DNA of 64,000 bases from Colwellia sp. RSH04 (lineage in GTDB: Bacteria > Pseudomonadota > Gammaproteobacteria > Enterobacterales > Alteromonadaceae). Shown in pieces: positions 1 to 10,634 of this stretch. The stretch's first letter is position 1, and each line of letters opens with the position of its first letter. The notes beneath the pieces are model-generated. The model saw nothing but the letters and a program-made list of their open reading frames with translations, searched no databases and was not told the DNA's origin. The stretch spans positions 62,001-126,000 of the forward strand of contig NZ_QXIO01000005.1 in NCBI RefSeq assembly GCF_003545765.1. Reading direction: 5' to 3'. The position numbers and the translations under genes are program-made.

Positions 1-468
1 CATTTCAATTTTTTGTGTCTCAGAAATGCTAAATGCCTGTTGAATGGGGACCGGATATTCACAGACGCCAAAGCAATATATTTTCTCTGCTTGGGAGGTA
101 AGTATGTTTAATGCATTTTTCAAAGTGTCTGCTTTAATGAATGGTGATGTACCATAGAGCGTGCAAACATAGCTTGCTGGTTTACCTGATTCAGCTAACC
201 AGTTTATCGCATGATTGATAACAGCTAATGTGCCACAGTGATCGTCAGATAGTTCATCAGGCCTGATGAATGGCGTAGATGCACCAAAATTTCTTGCAAC
301 CTCCGCAATTTCTTGATCATCAGTTGAAACAATAACTTGATCAAAGCATCCAGAAGCTATTGCAGCTTCAATGGCGTAGGCAATAATAGGTTTACCACAA
401 AAGTGTTTAATATTTTTTCTTGGTATTCTTTTGCTACCGCCACGCGCGGGAATGATACATACGTTAAT
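1..468 (-). CDS. pseF: Pseudaminic acid cytidylyltransferase PseF (3' end cut off by window edge)
   Basis: Probably activates pseudaminic acid (or a related nonulosonate) with CTP to give the CMP-sugar. I translated it by hand because it runs off the left edge; 156 codons are visible. It opens with the cytidylyltransferase signature NVCIIPARGGSKRIPRKNI, which binds the nucleotide, followed by CGKPIIAYAIEAA and VIVSTDDQEIAEVA, all typical of the NeuA/PseF family. The start is odd. The frame has a stop (TAA) near 510, and between it and the signature there is no ATG, GTG or TTG. The only sensible start is ATT at 468-466, four bases after AGGTG, giving a family-like N-terminus. It lies 112 bp downstream of the DAHP synthase gene in the same direction. 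NeuA (sialic acid) is possible, but PseB and PseC nearby favour PseF. Confidence 0.85.
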   Translation of the reverse strand, partial: MNVCIIPARGGSKRIPRKNIKHFCGKPIIAYAIEAAIASGCFDQVIVSTDDQEIAEVARNFGASTPFIRPDELSDDHCGTLAVINHAINWLAESGKPASYVCTLYGTSPFIKADTLKNALNILTSQAEKIYCFGVCEYPVPIQQAFSISETQKIEM

Positions 469-580
469 ATGACACCTACTTTTGTTATTAACTTGTATGA
501 AACAAGTTTATCTCTTGATTACTTGAGTATATTGATAATTAAGCATAATTTCATCCTGTATTTGCAGGTAATAGCGCTGA

Positions 581-1771
581 TTATTGACGATTTATCTCTC
601 GTCTTTGTCTAATTGAATTAGCTAATTCAGCTAACACATCATAACTTTGCTCAAGGTTTATACAGGCATCGGTGGTGCTTTGTCCGTAAGTTAGATGATC
701 AACATCAGCTAAGCTTTGTCTTCCTTCGACTAAGAAGCTTTCTATCATTACGCCAAATACTGTTTTTTCACCTTGTTTAATACTATTAGCAATGTCATGG
801 GCTACAACGCGTTGTTTTAAATGATCCTTTTCGCTATTACCATGGCTACAATCAATCATCAACCTTGGTAAGTGTTGAGATTCTTTAAGTCGCTCAGATG
901 TATGATTGATATTATGTTGCGAATAATTTGGTTGATTGCCACCACGTAATATTAAGTGACTATTTTGGTTCCCTATGGTACTTAAAACTGACAACTGTCC
1001 TTGGTTATTTGGCAAGCACACCGTGTGACTCTCTTTTGCGGAAGTGATTGCATCAATGGCTATTTGGGTATTTCCATCGGTATTGTTTTTAAAGCCAACA
1101 GGAAAAGACAAAGCCGAGGCTAATTCTCTATGTGATTGGCTTTGTGAAGTTCGGGCACCGATAGCGCCCCAACAGATCAAATCACTGATGTAAGAAGCAA
1201 CATTAATGTTAAGAAACTCTGTCGCGGTTGCTAGGCCTAACTTATTTATTGTTAATAATAATGCTCTTGCTTTATGCAAGCCTTTATTGACATCAAAGCT
1301 TTCATCGAGATCAGGATCGTTAATTAAGCCTTTCCAGCCAAGGGTTGTTCGTGGCTTTTCTAAAAATACTCGCATAACAATAAGTAATTCTTGAGAAAAT
1401 TCGTCACTCATCAATTTTAATTTTTTAGCGTAATCTAATGCTGCAGTAGGGTCGTGAATAGAGCAGGGGCCAATGATTACTAATAACCTATCATCATAGC
1501 TATTCATGATAGATTGAATTGCCGTTTTACTTTGTTCAATGAAGGTTTTGATAGTAGGGGAAATCGCAATTTCCTGCTTTAATTGTGCAGGCGTAATAAG
1601 TATTGACTCATGTAACTGAGTCGTGTTTTTACTGATATCTTTCGCTGTTATACCGTGTGTTGCTTTGTTAAATTGCTCTTTTGATTGGGGTTGTGGTTTT
1701 CTTTTGTGTACCGAATTAGCTGTTGTATCACTGCTGTGTTCATTTAACCGTGTTAAAAAATGGTTAAGCAT
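581..1771 (-). CDS. 3-deoxy-7-phosphoheptulonate (DAHP) synthase, class I
   Basis: Condenses phosphoenolpyruvate with erythrose 4-phosphate, the first step of aromatic amino acid synthesis. The AroF/AroG/AroH-type active site is intact: GPCSIHD (metal Cys), EKPRTT, GWKGLINDP, GARTSQSQ, PVGFKNNTDG, ILRGG, the metal His in DCSHGNS, the Glu in MIESFLVEG and the Asp in TTDACI. I chose ATG 1771 (396 aa) because AAGGG lies at the right distance; a TTG at 1789 would fall inside a hairpin. The product is longer than E. coli AroG because of a polar N-terminal extension of about 45 residues. Which of Phe, Tyr or Trp inhibits it cannot be told by eye. It is unusual to find it between a glycan methyltransferase and pseF. 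Confidence 0.93.
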   Translation of the reverse strand: MLNHFLTRLNEHSSDTTANSVHKRKPQPQSKEQFNKATHGITAKDISKNTTQLHESILITPAQLKQEIAISPTIKTFIEQSKTAIQSIMNSYDDRLLVIIGPCSIHDPTAALDYAKKLKLMSDEFSQELLIVMRVFLEKPRTTLGWKGLINDPDLDESFDVNKGLHKARALLLTINKLGLATATEFLNINVASYISDLICWGAIGARTSQSQSHRELASALSFPVGFKNNTDGNTQIAIDAITSAKESHTVCLPNNQGQLSVLSTIGNQNSHLILRGGNQPNYSQHNINHTSERLKESQHLPRLMIDCSHGNSEKDHLKQRVVAHDIANSIKQGEKTVFGVMIESFLVEGRQSLADVDHLTYGQSTTDACINLEQSYDVLAELANSIRQRREINRQ

Positions 1772-1783
1772 GAGATTACCCTT

Positions 1784-1809
1784 ATACAAAGGTCATATTA
1801 CCTTTGTAT
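1784..1809 (-). promoter_or_regulatory. Perfect 10-bp palindrome in the DAHP synthase leader
   Basis: On the minus strand ATACAAAGGT is followed by a 6-nt loop and then ACCTTTGTAT, a perfect inverted repeat. It ends right beside the AAGGG ribosome-binding site of the DAHP synthase gene. It could be an operator for a dimeric repressor or an RNA hairpin that limits ribosome access. The spacing resembles a TyrR box (two arms, 6-bp gap) but the arm sequence does not match TGTAAA/TTTACA. The structure is seen; the function is inferred. Confidence 0.55.
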
Positions 1810-1862
1810 CGGTCAGGGGAAGAATAAGTTTAATATCATGCTTTGTGACATAGTCACTACCG

Positions 1863-2690
1863 TTAATCAAAGCGCCTCGTTAATTTTAAATCGAGTGTTT
1901 CAGGATACTCTTCAATAGCCCATTCGTTTTTTTGCCAATCAAAAGGACAACGTTCATCAACAGAAAGTAAGTCTTTATCATCAATGCCTTCAGAGTTAAC
2001 TAACGGCAAACCAAGTTGAGAAACCATTAATTCATTTAATAAATGCTCTTGTTGCCAGTGAATTCCTGTTATTTGACGGTTTGGACTTTCCCAGCCCGTA
2101 GAGTCTGGCGAACCGTGGCCATCTCGGCCTTCACTCTGTTCAAACATGATTTTTTGCCATTGTGTATTACGAATAAATTTTCGATAGGCACGTACTGTTT
2201 CCGTTTTACCACTGCTTCGCGCAAGTCTTCCCCAATTGGCGCAATACTCTATGTTATCTAATACTACTATTGCTTGTGTCGCCTTTTCAGTAATTGCTTC
2301 AATCACTTCTTTTCTAGATATACCGTCATTTACCACAATAGACCATGGGTTGAATTCAAAAATACCATCACTTATTTGACTGTAATCCTGAGCTTTTAAT
2401 ATGGTTAGATCATTGTTTGAATAAGCACTTATGGCTTGGGTTAAATTGTCTGTTATTGCAACGGTAAATCCGGCTTTTTCTGCAAGCAAACATAAGTCAC
2501 TTATAAAGCTGTCATCACTTTCTATAGTTAATACCTGACATTTTTTTTGTAGAAAATAGATGGTTGAATTACCGCCACCCCATTCCAATACAGATAATTT
2601 TTTATTAATTAATGTTGGGTACCATTTAAACAGATTGTTTAAAAACTGAATTGAGGCATCTGCGATCCATGGAGTTATTCTTAGAAACAT
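1863..2690 (-). CDS. Class I SAM-dependent methyltransferase-like protein
   Basis: A 275-residue protein with the glycine-rich SAM-binding motif VLEWGGGNSTIYFL near residue 35, followed by an acidic strand end LTIESDD, as in class I methyltransferases. A later WSIVVNDGISRKEVIEAI stretch fits the middle of such a fold. The start at 2690 follows AAAGG at good spacing. It sits 10 bp downstream of the FkbM gene in the pse operon, so it may methylate the nonulosonate or another flagellar glycan residue. The substrate is not known. Family assignment is from motifs only, and I cannot exclude a non-catalytic member. Confidence 0.7.
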   Translation of the reverse strand: MFLRITPWIADASIQFLNNLFKWYPTLINKKLSVLEWGGGNSTIYFLQKKCQVLTIESDDSFISDLCLLAEKAGFTVAITDNLTQAISAYSNNDLTILKAQDYSQISDGIFEFNPWSIVVNDGISRKEVIEAITEKATQAIVVLDNIEYCANWGRLARSSGKTETVRAYRKFIRNTQWQKIMFEQSEGRDGHGSPDSTGWESPNRQITGIHWQQEHLLNELMVSQLGLPLVNSEGIDDKDLLSVDERCPFDWQKNEWAIEEYPETLDLKLTRRFD

Positions 2691-2700
2691 AATAATACCT

Positions 2701-3831
2701 TTAGTTATAAAATGGTTTAGTTACATGATTGAAGCGGCTTTTGTCTATACAGTACAAAGTTAGCTCAAAGCCATAATGACCATGTTGTCTTAAAAACAGC
2801 TGATAATCTGGATTTATTGTTTTAATTAATTGCGGAATTTGCCAAATGTGACCAGGCTGATGATAACAAGATACTGCAATATTAGGACGCTGTTGTTTTA
2901 TAAGCTCTGCAGCGCCTGAAATAACATCTAGATCAGCTCCTTCAACGTCTATTTTTATTAAATTGACCATAGAATTTGCGTGTGTGTCGTCTAGCTTAAC
3001 TATAAATATCTCTGTTTCGCCTTCATCACTGATATGAGATGCCGCACCATCGCCTGATGAGAACCTCAATACCTCATTTGTGTTACCTACCCCCATTGGA
3101 AAGCAGTTGATATTAGCTTGAGGGTATGCGTTTTTGATGCTACTCGCCGCACTGGTTAGCGCTTGGTAATTTTCAAGTTCAAACGCTTTATATGACTGTA
3201 TTCTCTCTTTGAATGCGGTAAAAAATTGATTGATGGTATCACCATCAAAAGCACCACAATCAAGAATATGCAGTTTATCTAGGCCTGTACATAAATCTAT
3301 ATCAGGTGGAAAATATTCCTCGCAATAATCGGGTTTAATATAATCTTTTACAGCAAACGATTGCCTAAATTTGGCTATATTAGTGAGCAATGTTTTACTT
3401 CTTTCATCGTTAAAATAACTTAATACCGTTTCAAAGCCTTGCTGATTGGTAAAGTTTTCGTCGTTAGGGTTACGCCATAATATACCGTCGTGACTGATAA
3501 TAGAGAGTGTTTTAGGAAATGCCTCCATGGTTTGATAAGGAGAAACTAAATTTATGAAGCCCATCTCGGTTAATTGTTCAAATAAAGCGTCATCAACTCC
3601 AGTTTTTACAGGGGGAAGTAATACCGAAATATAAATTTTTGCGTTTGCTTTATCTTCAGCGCTAATTTCATCAGGTCGATACAGGTACTTACCTAACACT
3701 CTATCTCGAGGGGCATAAGCATCAATGAATTCATAGTCTATATTTTGTTGTTCAAATAATTGGGCAAGAGCTAGGCCTAAATAAGAGGCTCCGTAAATGA
3801 ATGTTTTATTATGCTCTGTGGGATTACTCAT
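2701..3831 (-). CDS. FkbM-family methyltransferase with N-terminal Rossmann-like domain
   Basis: The C-terminal half (from about residue 190) shows FkbM methyltransferase features: ILDCGAFDGDTINQF for SAM binding, then VNLIKIDVEGADLDVISGA, the family hallmark. The first 110 residues are different: FIYGASYLGLALAQLFEQQ followed by YEFID resembles a nucleotide-binding Rossmann strand-loop-helix. So this is a two-domain protein of 376 aa, longer than a plain FkbM protein. GAGGA lies upstream of ATG 3831. It is the fourth gene after pseB, 18 bp after the aldo/keto reductase. A role in O-methylating a glycan on flagellin or surface polysaccharide is inferred from context. Confidence 0.8.
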   Translation of the reverse strand: MSNPTEHNKTFIYGASYLGLALAQLFEQQNIDYEFIDAYAPRDRVLGKYLYRPDEISAEDKANAKIYISVLLPPVKTGVDDALFEQLTEMGFINLVSPYQTMEAFPKTLSIISHDGILWRNPNDENFTNQQGFETVLSYFNDERSKTLLTNIAKFRQSFAVKDYIKPDYCEEYFPPDIDLCTGLDKLHILDCGAFDGDTINQFFTAFKERIQSYKAFELENYQALTSAASSIKNAYPQANINCFPMGVGNTNEVLRFSSGDGAASHISDEGETEIFIVKLDDTHANSMVNLIKIDVEGADLDVISGAAELIKQQRPNIAVSCYHQPGHIWQIPQLIKTINPDYQLFLRQHGHYGFELTLYCIDKSRFNHVTKPFYN

Positions 3832-3849
3832 TTGAGTCGAGTCCTCTTG

Positions 3850-4721
3850 TTAAGGCCAATTAGTTGGCGATAAAATATTTTCATCAGATAAGGCGTATTG
3901 TTCAGCATGTTCAATAGTAATATCTTTATCATTAGCGCTAAGAAGTTGTTCAAGTTGCTTACAGGTATTTACACCACAAATCATTTTATCTATCTGCGGA
4001 ATATTTTTAACAAAATTTAGGGTTAACTCAATTAACGATATATCGTTTTTCTTCGCATATGCCTTTAGGTTATTTAATTGTTTAAAGGCAGGTGAAAAAA
4101 AGTTGTTCAGTTGAGATTGCTCTGCAAAAAATAAACCTTGAAGAAATACAGAACGAGCATGAATTTCTATATTACGCTGCTTCAAATTATCTAATGTACC
4201 GCTATTAAGTAAACGTTGATCAAAAATATTAAAGGGCAATTGAATAATATCGATATCGAAATGTGCTAGTAGATCATCAATTTGTTGTTGATGATAAACA
4301 GAGGCGCCAATGCTTTTGATATGACCTGCTGATTTTTGTTCTGCTAACGTTTGGTATATGAGTTCACCCCTGTGTTTAAATAAATCATCGCATTGATGTA
4401 CGAGTACGCCAGATAATTGAGATGTTTTTAATTGGTCTCTTGAATTTTTAAGAGTTATGCGTATGGTCTCAATATGTTTTTGTTCTATTGTTAAATCATT
4501 AACGGCAACCGTCTTTGTGATGATGTTAAATTGATCGCTTAAATGTTCATAGCTGCCTAATATTGACTCAGCATTTCCGTAGCTTGAAGAGGTATCAAGG
4601 AGTGATATCCCTGATTTATGAGCTAACTTTAGAATTCGATGAACTTCTTTAGGTTGTGTTTGCCCCTGGGTATTACTAATTCCATAGTTTAAACCAAATT
4701 GAACAGTACCTAGTGCTAATT

Positions 4722-4725
<4 letters not shown>
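3850..4725 (-). CDS. Aldo/keto reductase family protein in the pse operon
   Basis: A 291-residue TIM-barrel oxidoreductase of the aldo/keto reductase family. It opens with LALGTVQFGLNYG and has the expected catalytic pieces: DTSSSYGNAE (Asp and Tyr), ITKTV (Lys) and VLVHQCDDL (His), then IGASVYHQQQ and IIQLPFNIFDQ. Its ATG overlaps the pseC stop as ATGA, so the two are translationally coupled. Such reductases are recurrent in nonulosonate and surface-glycan clusters. It may reduce a keto-sugar intermediate or a precursor of a modifying group; the substrate is not known. Confidence 0.85.
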
Positions 4726-7210
<2,485 letters not shown>

Positions 7211-7522
7211 TTATAAAAGGTTAGCGATTTTATTGTATAAATCGGTTGCTTGGCTTTGAGATAGGTTACCGGAAGATTTAGCGCGACCTATGGTTGAGGT
7301 GACTCTAATAACGTCATTCGCAATATCATTAATTTGTTGCGCGGCTCCAAGTTGGTTTTCTTGTTGAAGTTTTTCCTGAGCTAAACCTGAAATATTAACG
7401 ACATCATCGGCATATTGACCAAGCGTTGATTGTAAAAAGGGCGGTTTTGTTGAAGAGCCAGCATTGGAGCTTGTGACTCGGTTGATTTCTATACCAGCTG
7501 TTAATGGTGGCACTGATGGCAT
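7211..7522 (-). CDS. Small protein of unknown function next to flrA
   Basis: I do not recognise this 103-residue protein. It has a low-complexity N-terminal third rich in Ser, Pro and Thr, then a probably helical C-terminal two thirds: DDVVNISGLAQEKLQQENQ and later LSQSQATDLYNKIANLL. No signal peptide or membrane segment is seen. GAAAGAG lies before ATG 7522, and the composition looks like a real protein. It is transcribed away from flrA at the start of the flagellar supercluster, so a flagellum-linked role is possible. The VNISGLAQ stretch loosely recalls the Ser/Leu-rich stretch before FlgM helices, but the match is too weak to name it. Confidence 0.65.
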   Translation of the reverse strand: MPSVPPLTAGIEINRVTSSNAGSSTKPPFLQSTLGQYADDVVNISGLAQEKLQQENQLGAAQQINDIANDVIRVTSTIGRAKSSGNLSQSQATDLYNKIANLL

Positions 7523-7549
7523 AATAGACTCTTTCTTTGAATGATAATA

Positions 7550-7600
7550 TTTAGCAATATAACGTTTAGCAATATAACTTCTAACAATGTAACGTTAGCG
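7550..7600. repeat. Imperfect 15-bp tandem repeat upstream of flrA
   Basis: Three 15-bp units follow each other: TTTAGCAATATAACG (7550-7564), TTTAGCAATATAACT (7565-7579) and TCTAACAATGTAACG (7580-7594), then a partial TTAGCG. Units one and two differ at one base. They lie just upstream of the small minus-strand gene and about 200 bp before flrA. They could be repeated binding sites or slippage products. Confidence 0.75.
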
Positions 7601-7718
7601 ATTACATTTTTTAGTAAAAGCTATACAAGTATAGGATCAGTTAGTACAAAAAACGAGCGTTTTGTTGTCGGGATAGTGTCAAAAAAACGCCATTTAACTA
7701 AAAAGTGTCAATAATTTG

Positions 7719-7746
7719 TTGATTAATATTCTCTTATGGCTAAAAT
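7719..7746 (+). promoter_or_regulatory. Possible sigma-70 promoter for flrA (weak)
   Basis: TTGATT (4 of 6 to the -35 consensus) and TAAAAT (5 of 6 to the -10) are separated by 16 bp, ending about 57 bp before the flrA start. A housekeeping promoter is expected for the top-level regulator. In AT-rich DNA such matches arise by chance, so this is only a candidate. Confidence 0.3.
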
Positions 7747-7802
7747 CTGATTAAATAAATGAGTAACTTTTTTTAATTATAAGCATTTTATAGAGCTATT
7801 TT

Positions 7803-9296
7803 ATGACAGATACTTTGATACTTCATGGCCATAAACAAATTCTAGTCGTCGATAATGATCATGACCGAGCACAACAAATTGCTACGGTATTTTCGTTTGT
7901 TGGTGAACATTTTATTTTGTGTACACAGGAAGAAGTATCAAGCTATTTATCTCAACGTGATCGCATTTTATCTATCGTGCTTTGTGGTGAAATTAAGCCC
8001 AGTATTGATAAGCTTGTAAAAGAAAATCCAAGTTTACCTTTTTTACTTCACGATGTTATTGATGCCAATGCATTAAAGCATTATGTCAATGTGATTGGCT
8101 GTTTATCTACGCCGTTAAATTACGCGCAATTGACACAAATGATCCACCATTGTCACCAATACCATAATAAATTGCCTCGCCAAGCTGGTAAGTTAACCCG
8201 TTCTGCGTTGTTTCGATCGCTCGTTGGAATTAGTGAACCAATGACTCAAGTAAGGTTTTTAATTGAGCAGGTTGCTAAAACTCCAGCTAGTGTTTTAGTG
8301 TTAGGGGAGTCTGGTACAGGTAAAGAAGTTGTTGCAAGAAATATTCATGATCTTTCTGAACGTGCTGGCAAAGCTTTCGTACCGGTAAATTGTGGTGCTA
8401 TTCCAGCTGAATTACTAGAGAGTGAATTATTTGGTCATGAGAAAGGAGCATTTACGGGGGCTATTTCTACTAGAAAAGGACGCTTTGAATTAGCCGAAGG
8501 TGGCACACTGTTTTTAGATGAAATTGGTGATATGCCTCAACCGATGCAAGTGAAATTGTTAAGAGTACTACAAGAAAGAACCTTTGAGCGGGTTGGTGGG
8601 AGTAAAAGTTTAAAAGCCGATGTACGTATTATCGCAGCAACTCATCAACAACTAGAAGATATGATAAAGACAGGTGATTTTAGAGAAGATCTGTTTTATC
8701 GCTTAAATGTTTTCCCAATTGAAACCCCCGCATTACGAGAGCGTAAAGAAGATATCCCGCTATTATTAAAGGAACTGTTAACGCGCTTTGAGCATGAACA
8801 AGGGAAAACAGTACGTTTTACTGAGAAAGCTATTGAATCATTAATGGAACATCCTTGGGCAGGTAATGTTAGGGAGCTTTCTAACTTAATTGAACGAATG
8901 CTTATTATGTATGGCGAACAAATTGTTGATGTTGCTGAGCTCCCCAAGAAATATCAACATATTGATGTTGAAGCATACGAACCAGAATATCCTGAAGAAT
9001 TACAAGAACAAGATGCAATTAATGAGCTGTTTTCTAGTTTTGAATATGATGAAGTTGATGCTCAAAATGACTTCATAAACACAGCGATTGAGGAAAACTT
9101 ACCTAACGCAGGTTTATTACCAGAGGATGGCATTAACCTAAAAGAGCACTTGGCAGATCTTGAAGTGTCTTTAATTAAACAGTCATTAGAAAAGCATGAT
9201 TGGGTGGTCGCAAGGGCAGCGGAAACGCTTGGAATGCGACGGACAACGTTAGTAGAAAAAATGCGAAAATATGATCTACAAAAACCCACAGAATAG
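7803..9296 (+). CDS. flrA: Flagellar master regulator FlrA (FleQ family), sigma-54 activator
   Basis: Top activator of polar flagellar genes with RNA polymerase sigma-54. The N-terminal 125 residues form a FleQ-type receiver-like domain that starts [13 protein letters not shown] but lacks a normal phosphoacceptor pattern. The AAA+ domain follows: GESGTGKE Walker A near 168, GAFTGA at 215-220 (sigma-54 contact), [11 protein letters not shown]alker B, and the [14 protein letters not shown] and [10 protein letters not shown] motifs. The C-terminus has a Fis-type helix-turn-helix ([22 protein letters not shown]). The family is known to be restrained by FlhG/FleN, encoded at 30246, and in FleQ by cyclic di-GMP. 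It probably acts on the sigma-54 sites before flrB, fliE and flhA. Confidence 0.96.
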   Translation: MTDTLILHGHKQILVVDNDHDRAQQIATVFSFVGEHFILCTQEEVSSYLSQRDRILSIVLCGEIKPSIDKLVKENPSLPFLLHDVIDANALKHYVNVIGCLSTPLNYAQLTQMIHHCHQYHNKLPRQAGKLTRSALFRSLVGISEPMTQVRFLIEQVAKTPASVLVLGESGTGKEVVARNIHDLSERAGKAFVPVNCGAIPAELLESELFGHEKGAFTGAISTRKGRFELAEGGTLFLDEIGDMPQPMQVKLLRVLQERTFERVGGSKSLKADVRIIAATHQQLEDMIKTGDFREDLFYRLNVFPIETPALRERKEDIPLLLKELLTRFEHEQGKTVRFTEKAIESLMEHPWAGNVRELSNLIERMLIMYGEQIVDVAELPKKYQHIDVEAYEPEYPEELQEQDAINELFSSFEYDEVDAQNDFINTAIEENLPNAGLLPEDGINLKEHLADLEVSLIKQSLEKHDWVVARAAETLGMRRTTLVEKMRKYDLQKPTE

Positions 9297-9372
9297 TCGA
9301 TAGACAAATATTTGACTCATGAAAATTTGTTGATATGTGCTGTAATTAACTGAAATAACACTGTTTTAATAA

Positions 9373-9388
9373 TGGCACACTAAATGCT
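9373..9388 (+). promoter_or_regulatory. Sigma-54 (-24/-12) promoter of flrBC
   Basis: TGGCACACTAAATGCT matches the -24/-12 consensus with GG and GC exactly 10 bp apart. It lies about 40 bp before the flrB ATG, predicting a start site near 9399. FlrA-dependent transcription of flrBC from a sigma-54 promoter is the established arrangement in Vibrio relatives. Confidence 0.85.
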
Positions 9389-9428
9389 TTATGGTACTTA
9401 ATTACTATGTTTAATTGAGTACCATATT

Positions 9429-10634
9429 ATGGCATTAGCAGTACATCCAATCACACAAAACTCTAAAAACAGCAATTTCAATATTGCCAGTTCTTCTTTG
9501 GCTAGTGAAGATGTACCTCTAGAGCAGGAAGCTTTTCCCGGTGAATTAGCGGCGCTTCGTGCTCAATACTCCAAAAATATGGTAGAACAACCGTTCATTA
9601 ATGATTTTCTCTCAGAGCAACATCATGCAAAGCAACATAAATTAGCAGACCGACTTATTGAGGTTATGCCAACAGGGCTTGTTGTGTTAGATGGCAACGG
9701 TATTGTTTCTAAGATTAATAAAGTGGCTAGATTACTTTTAGATGAGCCTATTCTTGGTCAAGCGTGGTTTGATGTCATTAAGCGTTCATTTAAACCAAGA
9801 GAAGACGATTGGCATGAAGTTTCATTAAAAGATGGCCGTCGAGTAAAGTTGGAAATATCCAGTTTAGGTGATCAACCTGGTCAGTTAATCATGATTACTG
9901 ACCTTACTGAAACTCGGTTATTACAAGATAAAATAGGTCAAATGCAACGTTTATCCTCTTTAGGGAAGATGGTTTCAACGTTAGCGCATCAAATTAGAAC
10001 ACCACTCTCAGCAGCAATATTATATGGGGCAAACTTAGCCAGTCATCAGTTATCAGATCAAGCTAGAGCAAAGTTCCAAGATAAGCTTAATTCAAGGTTA
10101 AAAGATTTAGAGCAGCAAGTGAATGACATGTTACTTTTCTCTAAAAGTGGCACAGAACAAGTTGTTTCTCCTATTGAGTTAAATGAATTACTTAATGATG
10201 CTGTTCAGGGAGTAGAGGTTTTAGTCAATAAAGCTGGCGCAGAAGTTAATGTGCAGTTGCCAAATGAGAGTGGTCAAGTTCTTGGAAATAAAAGTGCTTT
10301 AACAGGTGCTATTCAAAATTTAATTCATAATGCTTTACAGGTTATTGATGATAACGCAAAGGTTTCCATTCAAGTGCATTACAGTGATAAGGATGCATAT
10401 ATCAGTGTAAAAGATAATGGGCCAGGTGTATCTGCAGAGATTAAAGATAAAATTTTTCAACCGTTTTTTACTTCTTCAAGTCAAGGAACGGGCTTAGGGT
10501 TAGCCGTTGTTAAATCAGTTATTAATGCCCATCAAGGTGAAGTCAGTTTAATTAGTCAACCAGGAGAGGGAGCGCACTTCATTCTTAAGTTACCCAAATT
10601 AGAGTGTGTTAAATCGACGGGAGAGTTATCATGA
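9429..10634 (+). CDS. flrB: Flagellar two-component sensor kinase FlrB
   Basis: Cytoplasmic histidine kinase that phosphorylates FlrC to switch on middle (class III) flagellar genes. After a polar N-terminus there is a PAS-like domain (LIEVMPTGLVVLDGNGIVSKINKVA), then the phosphorylation helix LAHQIRTPLSAA with His187, and a HATPase domain (NLIHNALQVIDD N-box, VKDNGPGVS, GTGLGLAVVKSV). No membrane segment is visible, as in FlrB/FleS. The gene follows a sigma-54 promoter and overlaps flrC by 4 bp. Confidence 0.95.
   Translation: MALAVHPITQNSKNSNFNIASSSLASEDVPLEQEAFPGELAALRAQYSKNMVEQPFINDFLSEQHHAKQHKLADRLIEVMPTGLVVLDGNGIVSKINKVARLLLDEPILGQAWFDVIKRSFKPREDDWHEVSLKDGRRVKLEISSLGDQPGQLIMITDLTETRLLQDKIGQMQRLSSLGKMVSTLAHQIRTPLSAAILYGANLASHQLSDQARAKFQDKLNSRLKDLEQQVNDMLLFSKSGTEQVVSPIELNELLNDAVQGVEVLVNKAGAEVNVQLPNESGQVLGNKSALTGAIQNLIHNALQVIDDNAKVSIQVHYSDKDAYISVKDNGPGVSAEIKDKIFQPFFTSSSQGTGLGLAVVKSVINAHQGEVSLISQPGEGAHFILKLPKLECVKSTGELS

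Noticed and set aside
337-612. ORF of 91 aa at the left end, plus strand
   Set aside because: It is antisense to pseF and the DAHP synthase end; no protein-like composition.
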